DNA from: a virus
DNA: 64,000 bases
Virus record (IMG/VR): IMGVR_UViG_3300025009_001990
Location: 1 to 64,000 of that record
Reading direction: 5' to 3' (one strand)
A model generated the notes under the pieces. The model saw nothing but the letters and a program-made list of their open reading frames with translations. It made no database searches and was not told the DNA's origin. Below are positions 1 to 8,389 of the stretch, piece by piece (the stretch's first letter is position 1; each line of letters begins with the position of its first letter). A program made the position numbers and the translations under genes.

Positions 1-133
1 GGGATCTCTATTCCTCATTGTTAGCGGAGTGTTTTAGGTTTTGATTTATTGGTTTAATTCCCCGGCCTTCAACCGTGTATGTTTACATTGTTTTCTCCTT
101 CACAGTTTATGAAATATTTTATATACTTTATTT

Positions 134-162
134 ATTATATATACTTTTAGTTTTTAGATTAA
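134..162 (-). promoter_or_regulatory. Predicted sigma70-like promoter firing leftward out of the window
   Basis: On the minus strand the -35 is TTAATC (162-157), then a 17-base spacer and TATAAT (139-134). The same TTAATC-N17 arrangement occurs at 12131-12159. It lies just after the polymerase stop codon and would drive a gene beyond position 1. Downstream, AAGGAGAA (100-93) precedes an ATG at 88 that is followed at once by TAA. Confidence 0.5.
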
Positions 163-180
163 ACAAAAAAAAACTAAAAG
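144..180. repeat. Perfect 12-base inverted repeat at the polymerase stop codon
   Basis: Arms 144-155 (CTTTTAGTTTTT) and 169-180 (AAAAACTAAAAG) are perfect reverse complements around a 13-base loop. The right arm includes the TAG stop of the DnaE-like gene. There is no clean T-run after it on the minus strand, so it is only a possible terminator or mRNA-end hairpin. It overlaps the -35 of the predicted promoter. Confidence 0.5.
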
Positions 181-2879
181 TCGAAATATTGTTTGTATTT
201 CTTCAAATCTTCTTTCGTAGTAATGTAATCAGGATCAAATGCTTGTATCTTTTCCAATATCTCAATCACATTTTTGTTTATTCCAGGGTATTTTTCTTTT
301 GAAGGCAAGTTGAAGAATCCGCATCTTTTCTTTTTTTGATTCGGCTTTAAATAAGATATTTTTTCTGCAACTGTTTCTCCTACTCCTTTAATTGAGATAA
401 ACGGGGCATAAAGATTTCCTTTCTTGTCACAATTCCATTTTGTTGAATAAGACATTCCTATTTTCGGAAGATTTATTTTCAATCCAAGTCGTTTTGCTTC
501 CCTGATATATTCAATATTTTTTGTCTTGTCTCCATGAGTCAGACAGGAAGCAAGAAATTCATTTGGGTAATATGTTTTAACAAACATATCCCAATATGTA
601 ATCATAGAGTATTCAACAGAATGACTAAGGTTGAAACAATAAGAACCAGACTTTGACATCATATCCCAAATCTTCTCAGATTTCTTTTCTGTAACTGTTT
701 TTTGTTTTTTGCAGCCTTGAAGAAATTCTTCCCTGTATTTATCAAATTCAGCGTGACCCAGACTCTTGCCCATAACTTTTCTTATCTTGTTACAGGTTGA
801 CATTGGAATTCCTGCCAATTGATTTACAACTTTCATTACCTGTTCTTGATAGACAATTACCCCAAAAGTTTCTTCTGTTATTTTGTCAAAAATAGGATGG
901 ATCTTTTCAACTTTTTCTTTTCCTCTTTTCCTCTTTGAATATGATTCTGTCATTCCTGATTGTAGTGGGCCAGGACGCCAAAGAGCGGTTACTGCATAGA
1001 GCATTTGAAATGTTTCTACACCTAATTCTTGACAATAATTTGTTAGACCGAGAGAACCTATTTGAAATGCCCCTGTTGTGTTTCCTTCGGATATTTCTTT
1101 AAATACTTTAGGATCATCAAATGTGATTGTTCTATAATCTATTTCTATTTTGTGATTTTGTTTTATTAATTGTTTGCATTCATTCAAAATTGTAAGAGCC
1201 GAAAGGCCGAGAATATCTAATTTCATCAATCCACAGTATTCAGCGTTTCTCATGTCCCAATTTGCTACTATTTGGCCGGAACGAGAAACGAGATTGCAGT
1301 TGTGTCCATCTCTCAAATCTTTTTCCGAAATACAAACTCCAGCTGCATGTTGTCCGCATCCCCTTATCTGTCCTTCGATTGATTTACATATTTCTACTAC
1401 TTCAGGGTATTTTCTTCCAAAACTTCTGCATTCGTTTATTTTTTTAAATGACACTTCAATTTCTTTTCCTTCCCCAACTTTCCCTTCGTCAATCATGGAT
1501 TTTGCAGCATAATCAACTTCCTGGAGCGGAATATCAAAAACTCTACTTACATCTCTCAGTACTCCCTTCCCTTTCATTGTCAGGAAATTGGAAAGACCGG
1601 AAACATTAAATTTCCCGTATTTGTCGGATAAATACTTTCGAACACTTCCCCTTTTGATATCCTCAAAATCCATATCGATGTCTGGAAGATCCGCACGTTC
1701 ATCTGAAACAAAACGAAAAAACTCTGTACCATAAATAAGGGGATCACAATCAGTAATAAAGAGAAGATAAGCAACAAGACTTCCCCCCACCGAACCCCTT
1801 CCAGGACCTGTAAGCACATCATTTTTGTAACACCACTTTATCAAATCCCAAACAATGAGAAAGTATCGAACAAATCCTTTGGAGATTATCAGCTTCATTT
1901 CCATCTCAATTCTTTCTTTGTATGGCTTCAATTCCTCGAAAGAAAGATGGGATAATCTTCTTCTAATTCCTCTGGCTATTTGGTTTTCTAAAAGAATCAG
2001 CTCATCATCTTTTGAGGGAAAGTTTTTGATACTCGGAAGAAAAACTTCTTGCTTCTCAATTCTAAAGTTTTCACAAAGTCGAGCTACTGTTATGGATCTT
2101 CGAATTGCCCTTTTGATTTCGCTCTCAGAGAGGCAACCTTGTTCGATAAATGCATCATACATTTGCTTTTCAGAACGAAGGAAAAGGCCGTCACAATTGA
2201 ATTTCCACCTGTCTGAATCTTTCCATTTCTTCTTTGATTGAATCGCAAGCAGAACTTCTTGATGCTTTGTCGATTCCTCTGTTGGATAGTGGCAGTCGTT
2301 CGTCGCTACTGTTTGTATTCCGAGTTTTTTTGAAAGAGAAAGGGCAAGTTTATTTGTTTCTATCTGTTCAGGAATTTTATGGGGCATTACTTCGAGATAT
2401 ATACGATCTTTTCCAATCTTTTGAATGTAGTCTTGAAGCATTCCTAAATGGGTTAAATGATGAATAAACGACATCGAACATGCGGAAAGAATCACAAGAC
2501 CTTCAATATGACTCATCAAGGCTTTATGATCAATTCTTGGTCGATGATAAAATCCCTTAATATTCGCGATTGTTAGGAGTTGTAGGATATTCTTCCAGCC
2601 TGTTTGATTCTCGACAAGTAGAGTAATATGATATCGTTTTTCTCCTTTCTCCTTTATTTTCAAATCGGGAACTAAATACATCTCAGCTCCGATAATTGGA
2701 ATTATCCCTATTTCAAGGCATTGTTTTTGATGTTCTATCGCCCCATCAATATTCCCATGATTTGTGATTGCGAGATATTCTTGACCGAGTTTTTTTGCAA
2801 GAGCAGCATATTGTTTTGATGTTCCTACTCCGTCAAGAACTGAATACTCGTTGTGGAGATGAAGATGGCAGAAGCTCAT
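174..2879 (-). CDS. dnaE: DNA polymerase III alpha subunit-like (family C) replicative polymerase
   Basis: This is a family C DNA polymerase of 901 residues, shorter than the roughly 1160 of bacterial DnaE. An N-terminal PHP domain (about 1-210) opens with HLHNEYS and ITNHGN. The palm shows GPGRGSVGGSLVAYLL near 358-373, PDIDMDF near 399-405 with the first two catalytic aspartates, and a later MKLDILGL carrying the third. The C-terminal OB and tau-binding regions appear reduced or absent. Its ATG overlaps the clamp stop codon (ATGA, 2879-2876), so polymerase and clamp are probably translationally coupled. Phage use of a DnaE-type rather than family A or B polymerase is uncommon but known. Confidence 0.95.
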   Translation of the reverse strand: MSFCHLHLHNEYSVLDGVGTSKQYAALAKKLGQEYLAITNHGNIDGAIEHQKQCLEIGIIPIIGAEMYLVPDLKIKEKGEKRYHITLLVENQTGWKNILQLLTIANIKGFYHRPRIDHKALMSHIEGLVILSACSMSFIHHLTHLGMLQDYIQKIGKDRIYLEVMPHKIPEQIETNKLALSLSKKLGIQTVATNDCHYPTEESTKHQEVLLAIQSKKKWKDSDRWKFNCDGLFLRSEKQMYDAFIEQGCLSESEIKRAIRRSITVARLCENFRIEKQEVFLPSIKNFPSKDDELILLENQIARGIRRRLSHLSFEELKPYKERIEMEMKLIISKGFVRYFLIVWDLIKWCYKNDVLTGPGRGSVGGSLVAYLLFITDCDPLIYGTEFFRFVSDERADLPDIDMDFEDIKRGSVRKYLSDKYGKFNVSGLSNFLTMKGKGVLRDVSRVFDIPLQEVDYAAKSMIDEGKVGEGKEIEVSFKKINECRSFGRKYPEVVEICKSIEGQIRGCGQHAAGVCISEKDLRDGHNCNLVSRSGQIVANWDMRNAEYCGLMKLDILGLSALTILNECKQLIKQNHKIEIDYRTITFDDPKVFKEISEGNTTGAFQIGSLGLTNYCQELGVETFQMLYAVTALWRPGPLQSGMTESYSKRKRGKEKVEKIHPIFDKITEETFGVIVYQEQVMKVVNQLAGIPMSTCNKIRKVMGKSLGHAEFDKYREEFLQGCKKQKTVTEKKSEKIWDMMSKSGSYCFNLSHSVEYSMITYWDMFVKTYYPNEFLASCLTHGDKTKNIEYIREAKRLGLKINLPKIGMSYSTKWNCDKKGNLYAPFISIKGVGETVAEKISYLKPNQKKKRCGFFNLPSKEKYPGINKNVIEILEKIQAFDPDYITTKEDLKKYKQYFDF

Positions 2880-3910
2880 TTTTCAACATCCTGAATAGTT
2901 GCAACAACGTGCTGATAGTTGTCGGTCAGGAATTCAATTGTTTCTTCTGAAATTACCGCTTTTTGATACGAATAGAGAATCTGCTGTAGATATACAGGGT
3001 TGATAGAAAAAGCGAATTTCTCCCCTTTGTAGTCTTTAATTCTTGTTGTTTCTTCATACCAGTCAGTATCTACTTCTGATCTGATCTTCAAAATTCCTTT
3101 TTCGTCAATGGAAATGTCAATTAGCCTATCCTGTTCTAGTGTTTCTTCCGAGAAAATACTTGCCTTGTCCAATATCTCTTTTGAGACAACGGGAAATTCG
3201 AACTCAATTCCTTCTATGTTGAAATGTTCATTCAGTTCTGGATATTCCCCGTCAAAAGTCCTGCAACTGAAAATACCGTTGTTTCCAATGTCAAAATGGA
3301 CCCAGTTGTCAACAATCGCATATCTGGTTACTGAATCGTATTTTATAAGCGCTTTTCCAGGAATGTACGGAAGAAGAAATTCTTTTTTGAAAGGAGAGGG
3401 TAAAATCCACCTTGTTGCCCTTTCTGAATCACAACTTTCCAGAAAGGTTTCTTTTGCATGAACAGCAGTCAAAATTGGCATTGAAGCATCTCGCCCGCAA
3501 GAAAACAAAACGTCTTTCAGTGCTTTCAAAAAGTTTTCAGGAAGATCAATCCAATCTCTTCTTTTCGGATATGACATTTCCTCAAGAGGCATGTGAATTT
3601 CTGCCTCGAAGTGAATCCCTGCTCTTGAACGTCCGCACTTGATCAAGACTTCATTCTCATCTGCTTCAATGTCTATTTCGTCTTTTTTGAACTTGTTGAT
3701 CAACGAAATGAATTTAGGGGCAGGCATAGCACCTGTAAAAAGATCGTCGGAAATAAATGGAACTTTGACAGAAATTTCATCGTTGTAGGTATAAGCAAAT
3801 CCATCTTTAAAAACAAAATGGTTGGACTGAGAGGATGTTTCTTTTATTCCTGACAGGCCGGGGGTGAGCAGTTCAATTATCTTTTTGAGTCCGTTTAGAT
3901 TTACTTTCAT
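2876..3910 (-). CDS. dnaN: DnaN-like sliding clamp
   Basis: The 344-residue protein has the size and pattern of a bacterial beta clamp: an N-terminal segment of the L..ii..l.pg type, a central CDSERATRWIL resembling the ATDG.R element, FDGEYPEL matching the G.YP(d/e) segment, and a C-terminal NPVYLQQILYSY resembling the conserved N..YL..L. It would hold the adjacent DnaE-like polymerase on DNA. It overlaps that gene by ATGA and the upstream MazG-like gene by four bases. No clamp loader is seen in the window, so host loader subunits would be needed. Similarity is recognisable but divergent. Confidence 0.7.
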   Translation of the reverse strand: MKVNLNGLKKIIELLTPGLSGIKETSSQSNHFVFKDGFAYTYNDEISVKVPFISDDLFTGAMPAPKFISLINKFKKDEIDIEADENEVLIKCGRSRAGIHFEAEIHMPLEEMSYPKRRDWIDLPENFLKALKDVLFSCGRDASMPILTAVHAKETFLESCDSERATRWILPSPFKKEFLLPYIPGKALIKYDSVTRYAIVDNWVHFDIGNNGIFSCRTFDGEYPELNEHFNIEGIEFEFPVVSKEILDKASIFSEETLEQDRLIDISIDEKGILKIRSEVDTDWYEETTRIKDYKGEKFAFSINPVYLQQILYSYQKAVISEETIEFLTDNYQHVVATIQDVEK

Positions 3911-4239
3911 TTTGATCTCCAGTTAGGGTTATTATAATCAACAGGATATTTTATTTTATTTTTTTCTATTTTATCATTAATTGCTGATAAAAAATTGATT
4001 TTATATTCATTACACAAATATAAAATAATTATTAAAACATCGGCTATTTCTTCTTTTAACCGATCTATAACTGGTTCTTGATTCCATTCAAAAAGTTCAG
4101 CAACTTCTGCTGATTCAATTTGGAGTTTATGGCTAAGAGTAAATCCAGAATGAAATTGCTTCCAGTTTCTTTTATCCCTAAATTTGATTAATTTTTTGAC
4201 TATCTTTTTTAGCTTTTTTGATTTGTAGGTATTTTCCAT
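3907..4239 (-). CDS. MazG-like nucleotide pyrophosphohydrolase
   Basis: This 110-residue all-alpha protein carries the MazG/dCTPase signature: ESAEVAELFEW (ExxE type) followed by EEIADVLIIILYLC (ExxD type), which bind metal and the nucleotide triphosphate. The family hydrolyses (d)NTPs to monophosphate and pyrophosphate, often to clean the pool or lower ppGpp. I start at ATG 4239, after GAGG; a GTG lies three codons upstream at 4248. The start sits inside the end of the IbrA-like gene, and the gene ends in an ATGA overlap with the clamp. Confidence 0.85.
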   Translation of the reverse strand: MENTYKSKKLKKIVKKLIKFRDKRNWKQFHSGFTLSHKLQIESAEVAELFEWNQEPVIDRLKEEIADVLIIILYLCNEYKINFLSAINDKIEKNKIKYPVDYNNPNWRSK

Positions 4240-5404
4240 ATGCCTCACTTTTTGGTTGTGTTAATCCTAATCCTTTACACCACCAATCATTTCGTAAAAG
4301 AACTTTACAAAGTCTTCTCCATGACGGAGCCCAATATTTTTCTTCTAAAACTCCAGGGGCTTCATCTGGAATATCATCAATGTATCCACGTCCCTTCCAA
4401 CCTTTTATAAAACATTTGAACCTATAAATGTAATGTTCTCTTGTTATTTTTGGCATTGTAGACAAAAGAAGATTACAAAAACTTTTCCAGGTATGTCCAT
4501 CTGGTTTTGATATTTTATTATATCCAGTGATATTTCCTGTATTGTTGATATATAAAGCCCCACTATTTACTCCGTTTACTCTATTTACAACCTTATACCA
4601 CGTTTCTGGCTCAAGAATATGATAAAGCCATAACCCTCTTCTTTGATCGTCTCCGTATGGTTGACAAAGTCTTTGTTGGCTTAAATTTACTCCTGCTTGA
4701 TGCATAAGATCATATATTTTATTGTGTTCTTTATCGGGGAATTTAGCATGATATGTCCAAATATCGCTAGTTTTCCAGTCATAAATTGGGTAAATATTAT
4801 AACAACGATCTATAATTTTTGTCGTCCATCTTTTATCCTTAAATGTTTCTTTATCATGAATTGCTATTGTCCGAAAACGGTTTAATGATTCATCGGCCCT
4901 AATCCCAATAAAAGCCGCGACATCTTTTCCTTTACTATACCATTCTGCAAATAGAACAATAAATTCCTCGAATTCCATCCTGGGAATAAAAAATGGAAAA
5001 TAATTAATATCAGAAATAACTCCAGGATGATTGGGTAAAGGTCTAACCCAATCATCTTTTTTTAATGGGTCCCAAGTTGTCCAGGACGGTTCAAAATTAC
5101 TAACGGCATTTCGTAATTTTATAGGCAAACAAATCCAATATGTTTTTATATTTTTCTTATATTTGTTGAACATCTGCATAGCATGATCTGAAGTATTTTT
5201 GTACTGAGCTTCAAAATCAATCAACATTACCCCAACAATTCTGTTTCTTTTGATTGCTTCTTCCATAACTAAATGGAAGAGAACAGAACTATCTTTTCCC
5301 CCGGAAAAACTTATAAATATTTTTTCAAAATTATCAAAAATAAAAGAAATGCGCCTTTTTGCTGCAACAAATACATTTATCCCAATATAATTTTTTGTTT
5401 TCAT
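4178..5404 (-). CDS. ibrA: IbrA-like PAPS-reductase-fold protein (DUF3440)
   Basis: 408 residues. FSGGKDSSVLFHLV (33-46) is the PP-loop SGGKDS of the PAPS reductase/adenine nucleotide alpha hydrolase fold. The long C-terminal part has the DUF3440 signature: WKTSDIWTYH, RLCQPYGDDQRRGLWLYH, GHTWKSFCNLLLSTMP and PSWRRLCKVLLRNDWWCKGLG. That is the family of E. coli IbrA, which works with the ParB-like IbrB, here two genes away. True sulfate reduction is unlikely, because IbrA-type proteins have been linked to gene regulation and lack proven reductase activity. Molecular function is unknown. The gene starts one base after the 5406-5828 gene. Confidence 0.88.
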   Translation of the reverse strand: MKTKNYIGINVFVAAKRRISFIFDNFEKIFISFSGGKDSSVLFHLVMEEAIKRNRIVGVMLIDFEAQYKNTSDHAMQMFNKYKKNIKTYWICLPIKLRNAVSNFEPSWTTWDPLKKDDWVRPLPNHPGVISDINYFPFFIPRMEFEEFIVLFAEWYSKGKDVAAFIGIRADESLNRFRTIAIHDKETFKDKRWTTKIIDRCYNIYPIYDWKTSDIWTYHAKFPDKEHNKIYDLMHQAGVNLSQQRLCQPYGDDQRRGLWLYHILEPETWYKVVNRVNGVNSGALYINNTGNITGYNKISKPDGHTWKSFCNLLLSTMPKITREHYIYRFKCFIKGWKGRGYIDDIPDEAPGVLEEKYWAPSWRRLCKVLLRNDWWCKGLGLTQPKSEAYGKYLQIKKAKKDSQKINQI

Positions 5405-5405
5405 A

Positions 5406-5828
5406 TCAATAAAGATTTGCTTCTGTTTTTGATTTTACAGAATCTTCAGTTACTTCAGGAAAATTATTTGCCTTAAGCCATTTATTTATATATTTTAACG
5501 CTATTTTATCAGCATTTATTTGTTGTTCCTCTGTTAATAGGTTATAACCACCACGAAATTTTGACGGAATTTTTTTATAAATACAAATCGCTGCTTGCCC
5601 CATCCAGGCGATTCGATTCATCTTTTCGTTCGTTAAATAATGTTCGCAAGAATTTTTCCATTCAGTTATTACTCTTTTTAAATATTTTTCAAATAATGAA
5701 ATATCAGATAAAAAATCACGATATTCAATTTCTGCTTCTTCATTTGTCATATTTTTTGGTGGATGGTTTTCATAAAAACCAGCTGGGTAACATTCCCATT
5801 TATCCCAAGTGTGATATATCCGGTCCAT
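5406..5828 (-). CDS. Conserved-looking hypothetical protein between ibrA and ibrB
   Basis: 140 residues, soluble, rich in aromatic and charged residues, with an N-terminal WDKWECYPAGFY segment and a mostly helical remainder. I do not recognise the family. The start ATG overlaps the stop of the IbrB-like gene (TAATG) and the stop lies one base before the IbrA-like ATG. The three genes therefore form one tightly coupled cassette, and the protein is likely to work with that pair. Confidence 0.75.
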   Translation of the reverse strand: MDRIYHTWDKWECYPAGFYENHPPKNMTNEEAEIEYRDFLSDISLFEKYLKRVITEWKNSCEHYLTNEKMNRIAWMGQAAICIYKKIPSKFRGGYNLLTEEQQINADKIALKYINKWLKANNFPEVTEDSVKSKTEANLY

Positions 5829-6529
5829 TAAATAATATCCTCTTCGTCCAATAAGTTTAAATTATCATCATCAAATATTGCGGCATCCCAAGCCTCAGTA
5901 AAATCGGAATCAGCAAAAACTTCAGTTAATCCAGAAATTTGACAAAGACGTAAAACCTCATCGGGATCCATTCCGAGTTCCTTACCTATTCTTGTATCGC
6001 TCCAATTTCGTTTTTTTAATTCGATAACAATATCTGACATTGCATTTATTTGATGTTTACCCCTCGCTCTATTATGCCTGATTGTTGAAGCGATACGGTC
6101 ATTTCGTCCTTCTTTATCTTTTTTTATTTTAACTATTGGGAGATAGCCATGGACTCGTTTTTTAACTGCAATACTTTCTTTTCCTATTCTGTTCCGATGA
6201 AAACCGTCAATAACCTCAATGTCATTTTTATTATTCCAGGTAACAATAGGTTGTGTATAACCATCTGATAAAATTGAATGTTCAAGTAATTCCATCTCTG
6301 GAGGAGCTACCGTATTTGGATTATAATCATTTGCGGCAACATTTTCATTTTTAACCCAAATTACACAATCAACCGGCTCATTTCGAAACGGACTATAATG
6401 AGATAATGCTATTTTAATTTTATTAATGGCATCAATTTTTTCATTGATTGATAATGATTGTAATTCAGAAAGCTTGTTTCTGATCTCTCTGACCAATTTT
6501 ATTTTTTTATTAAAGATAGTTCGTTTCAT
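5828..6529 (-). CDS. ibrB: IbrB-like ParB-domain protein
   Basis: 233 residues with a ParB/Srx-type N-terminal domain: LLEHSILSDGYTQPIVTW (81-98) and the phosphate-binding DGFHRNRIG (108-116). A helix-turn-helix-like C-terminal region follows (RIGKELGMDPDEVLRLCQISGL). ParB-fold proteins bind CTP or act as nucleases; in IbrB the domain is paired with IbrA. Its N-terminus is MKRT, like several unrelated proteins of this phage. It follows the radical SAM gene with one intervening base and is coupled to the 5406-5828 gene. Confidence 0.85.
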   Translation of the reverse strand: MKRTIFNKKIKLVREIRNKLSELQSLSINEKIDAINKIKIALSHYSPFRNEPVDCVIWVKNENVAANDYNPNTVAPPEMELLEHSILSDGYTQPIVTWNNKNDIEVIDGFHRNRIGKESIAVKKRVHGYLPIVKIKKDKEGRNDRIASTIRHNRARGKHQINAMSDIVIELKKRNWSDTRIGKELGMDPDEVLRLCQISGLTEVFADSDFTEAWDAAIFDDDNLNLLDEEDII

Positions 6530-6530
6530 T

Positions 6531-7445
6531 TTAATAAATTTTTGATTTTTCCCGAATATCTCTCGGGTCCATTAAAAGACCTCTGTGGTTGCCTTTTCGT
6601 AATATTTTAGGCAATTCAAATTCAGAATATGGAACTTTATCCATTATTCCATTTTTTGCTTTCATCCAATAATTTTTAAATCGCCTTAATTCGTATTCTG
6701 TCCAGCCATTCGCAGCATTAACAAAACCACCTTTGCTTTCAGAAAGCAAAGGTTGATACCTCATCGGGTATATTTCATTAACTTTTATTTCCCTGAGGTA
6801 TTCAGCGCGATAAAGAGCATCTGCTGGGGTATCGGTAAATCCATATAACATTAATACCGATATTTTTTTAATTCCATTATGGTGCGCTATTGTAACTGCT
6901 TTTTTAATATATTCTTCTTTATCGGTTGAATCAAACGCAAACCGAATATCTGTCAATTTTAATTCAGCAATTCTTGATGCTTTTTCTGATGTAAATAATT
7001 TTGCTTCTAATCCTTGGTTAAATTCAATATATGGGAGTTTTTTTAATTTATCAATTACGTTGTTGAAATGGTTTTTCGAAGACGCAAGAAAGTTATTATC
7101 ACAAACGATTGGTCTAGGAACGAAATTTTTAATTTCCCTAAAAACACCTTCTATCTTTGGGACAGCGCAAAAGCTACAATTATTGATACACCCTCTAGTT
7201 GTGAATGTTGCAAGAGGGTTATGGAATGTGATAGGCTCACACCAATCAATAGTTTCCTGGAGAGTAGCTATTCCATCAAATTTATTCCTTAAAAGAATAG
7301 CTCCAGGACCACCAACAACAACCTGTTTCTTTTGTTGTTTAATAAATCGCAATACCTCAGGAACAAGCCAAGTGAACGGGATTGAAATATAAATTATCCC
7401 GTTCACTTGCCAAGTGGCAAAGGTTTTTCGCCACTGATTGATCAT
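6531..7445 (-). CDS. Radical SAM protein, paralogue 1
   Basis: 304 residues from ATG 7445, which sits one base after the upstream stop with GGAAGAAA as ribosome site; longer starts would run into that gene. CINNCSFC (C86, C90, C93) is the CxxxCxxC that binds the [4Fe-4S] cluster of radical SAM enzymes. The N-terminal part has SIPFTW and VVVGGPGA, similar to the Rossmann part of cobalamin-binding radical SAM proteins. A second copy lies at 60887-61753 and shares SIPFTW.LPEV..F, VGGP, the cluster site, the NN.LA.SKNHF.KVIDKL segment and NQG. Substrate unknown. Confidence 0.85.
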   Translation of the reverse strand: MINQWRKTFATWQVNGIIYISIPFTWLVPEVLRFIKQQKKQVVVGGPGAILLRNKFDGIATLQETIDWCEPITFHNPLATFTTRGCINNCSFCAVPKIEGVFREIKNFVPRPIVCDNNFLASSKNHFNNVIDKLKKLPYIEFNQGLEAKLFTSEKASRIAELKLTDIRFAFDSTDKEEYIKKAVTIAHHNGIKKISVLMLYGFTDTPADALYRAEYLREIKVNEIYPMRYQPLLSESKGGFVNAANGWTEYELRRFKNYWMKAKNGIMDKVPYSEFELPKILRKGNHRGLLMDPRDIREKSKIY

Positions 7446-7446
7446 T

Positions 7447-8265
7447 TTATTTCTTCCACGAAAAAGTATTACCGGTTTTGACAACAAGACCAAGGATGAG
7501 GAGAGACGGAACAACGTATCCAAACATATAATTAGATACGTTTTCGTTTGTTTTTCCGCCATTTTCTACAAATAAAACATCGGCCAGTTTTACCATCTCT
7601 TCACGTGTAGCGGCCCCTTTTTGCAGTGAATCAATAAGAGCATGGCTACGAGTATATGCCAGTTTTATTTTTTTGGAACTTTCTTTTTTCTCGCCAGCTT
7701 TCTTCTTTGCAGGAGCAGTACCATCAGCAATTGCGGTCAGTTTGGTAGTTACGTATTCCCGCAGTTTTTTGATATCCTTCAGGAAAGGGGGTGGGCAGAC
7801 AATTCCGTTGTTTTTGGCGACTGCTTTCAGATCATCAAGAGTCTTTGCTTTTTTGAGGCCAAGCAGACACTTGTGAGCGTTGTCTCTTGCCTCGGTGTTG
7901 TCTTCTTCCGGCTCGGGATCAGCTTTCACCGATTTTTTACCGGATTTCTTTTTCTCAGAAACGGGAGGTGCTTCCTCCTCTGCTTCCTCCTCTGCTTCCT
8001 CCTCTGCTTCCTCAGCAGCTACCTGAGCGACGTTTTTCAATCCCATCAGTTTGAGGGTAGCAGCGGTTTCAGCAGAAATCGTATCGTCTGCCGTAAGATC
8101 CTCAGCTGCTTCCGTGATTTCGTCCGTCAATTCCTCAGCAGTAAGTTCAACATCGATTCCTTGACCTTCATCAAACATGAACGAATTGAAATCCTCTGCT
8201 ACCGCAACGAGTGCTTCGATAGTCGGTTTTACTGCTTTTTTTGTTGCTGCCGGTTTCTTTGCCAT
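7447..8265 (-). CDS. Hypothetical protein with acidic EEAEEEA repeats and Lys/Ala-rich linkers
   Basis: 272 residues. The N-terminus is Lys/Ala rich (MAKKPAATKK). The middle has an acidic repeat (EEAEEEAEEEAEEEA) encoded by about 3.7 copies of a 12-base unit at 7970-8013. A second Lys-rich linker precedes a possibly folded C-terminal domain (about 205-272). A strong AAGGAGAAAACC site precedes the ATG, and a promoter sits upstream at 8333-8361. The alternating charge resembles abundant nucleic-acid-associated proteins, but I do not recognise the family and assign no function. Confidence 0.75.
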   Translation of the reverse strand: MAKKPAATKKAVKPTIEALVAVAEDFNSFMFDEGQGIDVELTAEELTDEITEAAEDLTADDTISAETAATLKLMGLKNVAQVAAEEAEEEAEEEAEEEAPPVSEKKKSGKKSVKADPEPEEDNTEARDNAHKCLLGLKKAKTLDDLKAVAKNNGIVCPPPFLKDIKKLREYVTTKLTAIADGTAPAKKKAGEKKESSKKIKLAYTRSHALIDSLQKGAATREEMVKLADVLFVENGGKTNENVSNYMFGYVVPSLLILGLVVKTGNTFSWKK

Positions 8266-8332
8266 GGTTTTCTCCTTGAAGAAATTAAGGTTGTATGTGA
8301 GAAGGATTTTGATTTCTTCTCTGTATACGACT

Positions 8333-8361
8333 ATTATAAGTACTCTCCATCAAATCGTAAA
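8333..8361 (-). promoter_or_regulatory. Predicted promoter for the 8265-to-174 gene run
   Basis: Minus-strand -35 TTTACG (8361-8356), 17-base spacer, TATAAT (8338-8333), about 68 bases before the ATG at 8265. The -35 overlaps a perfect 14-base palindrome AAAGAAATTTCTTT (8359-8372) that could be an operator. Confidence 0.6.
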
Positions 8362-8389
8362 GAAATTTCTTTGGTAATGCAAAAAAAAA

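Noticed and set aside
75-302. Plus-strand frame at the left edge
   Set aside because: Low-complexity Tyr/Phe/Leu translation antisense to the polymerase end, no ribosome site.
4178-5404. Genuine PAPS reductase for sulfate assimilation
   Set aside because: The C-terminal half is DUF3440/IbrA-type and the neighbour is IbrB-like; no reductase Cys signature at the end.
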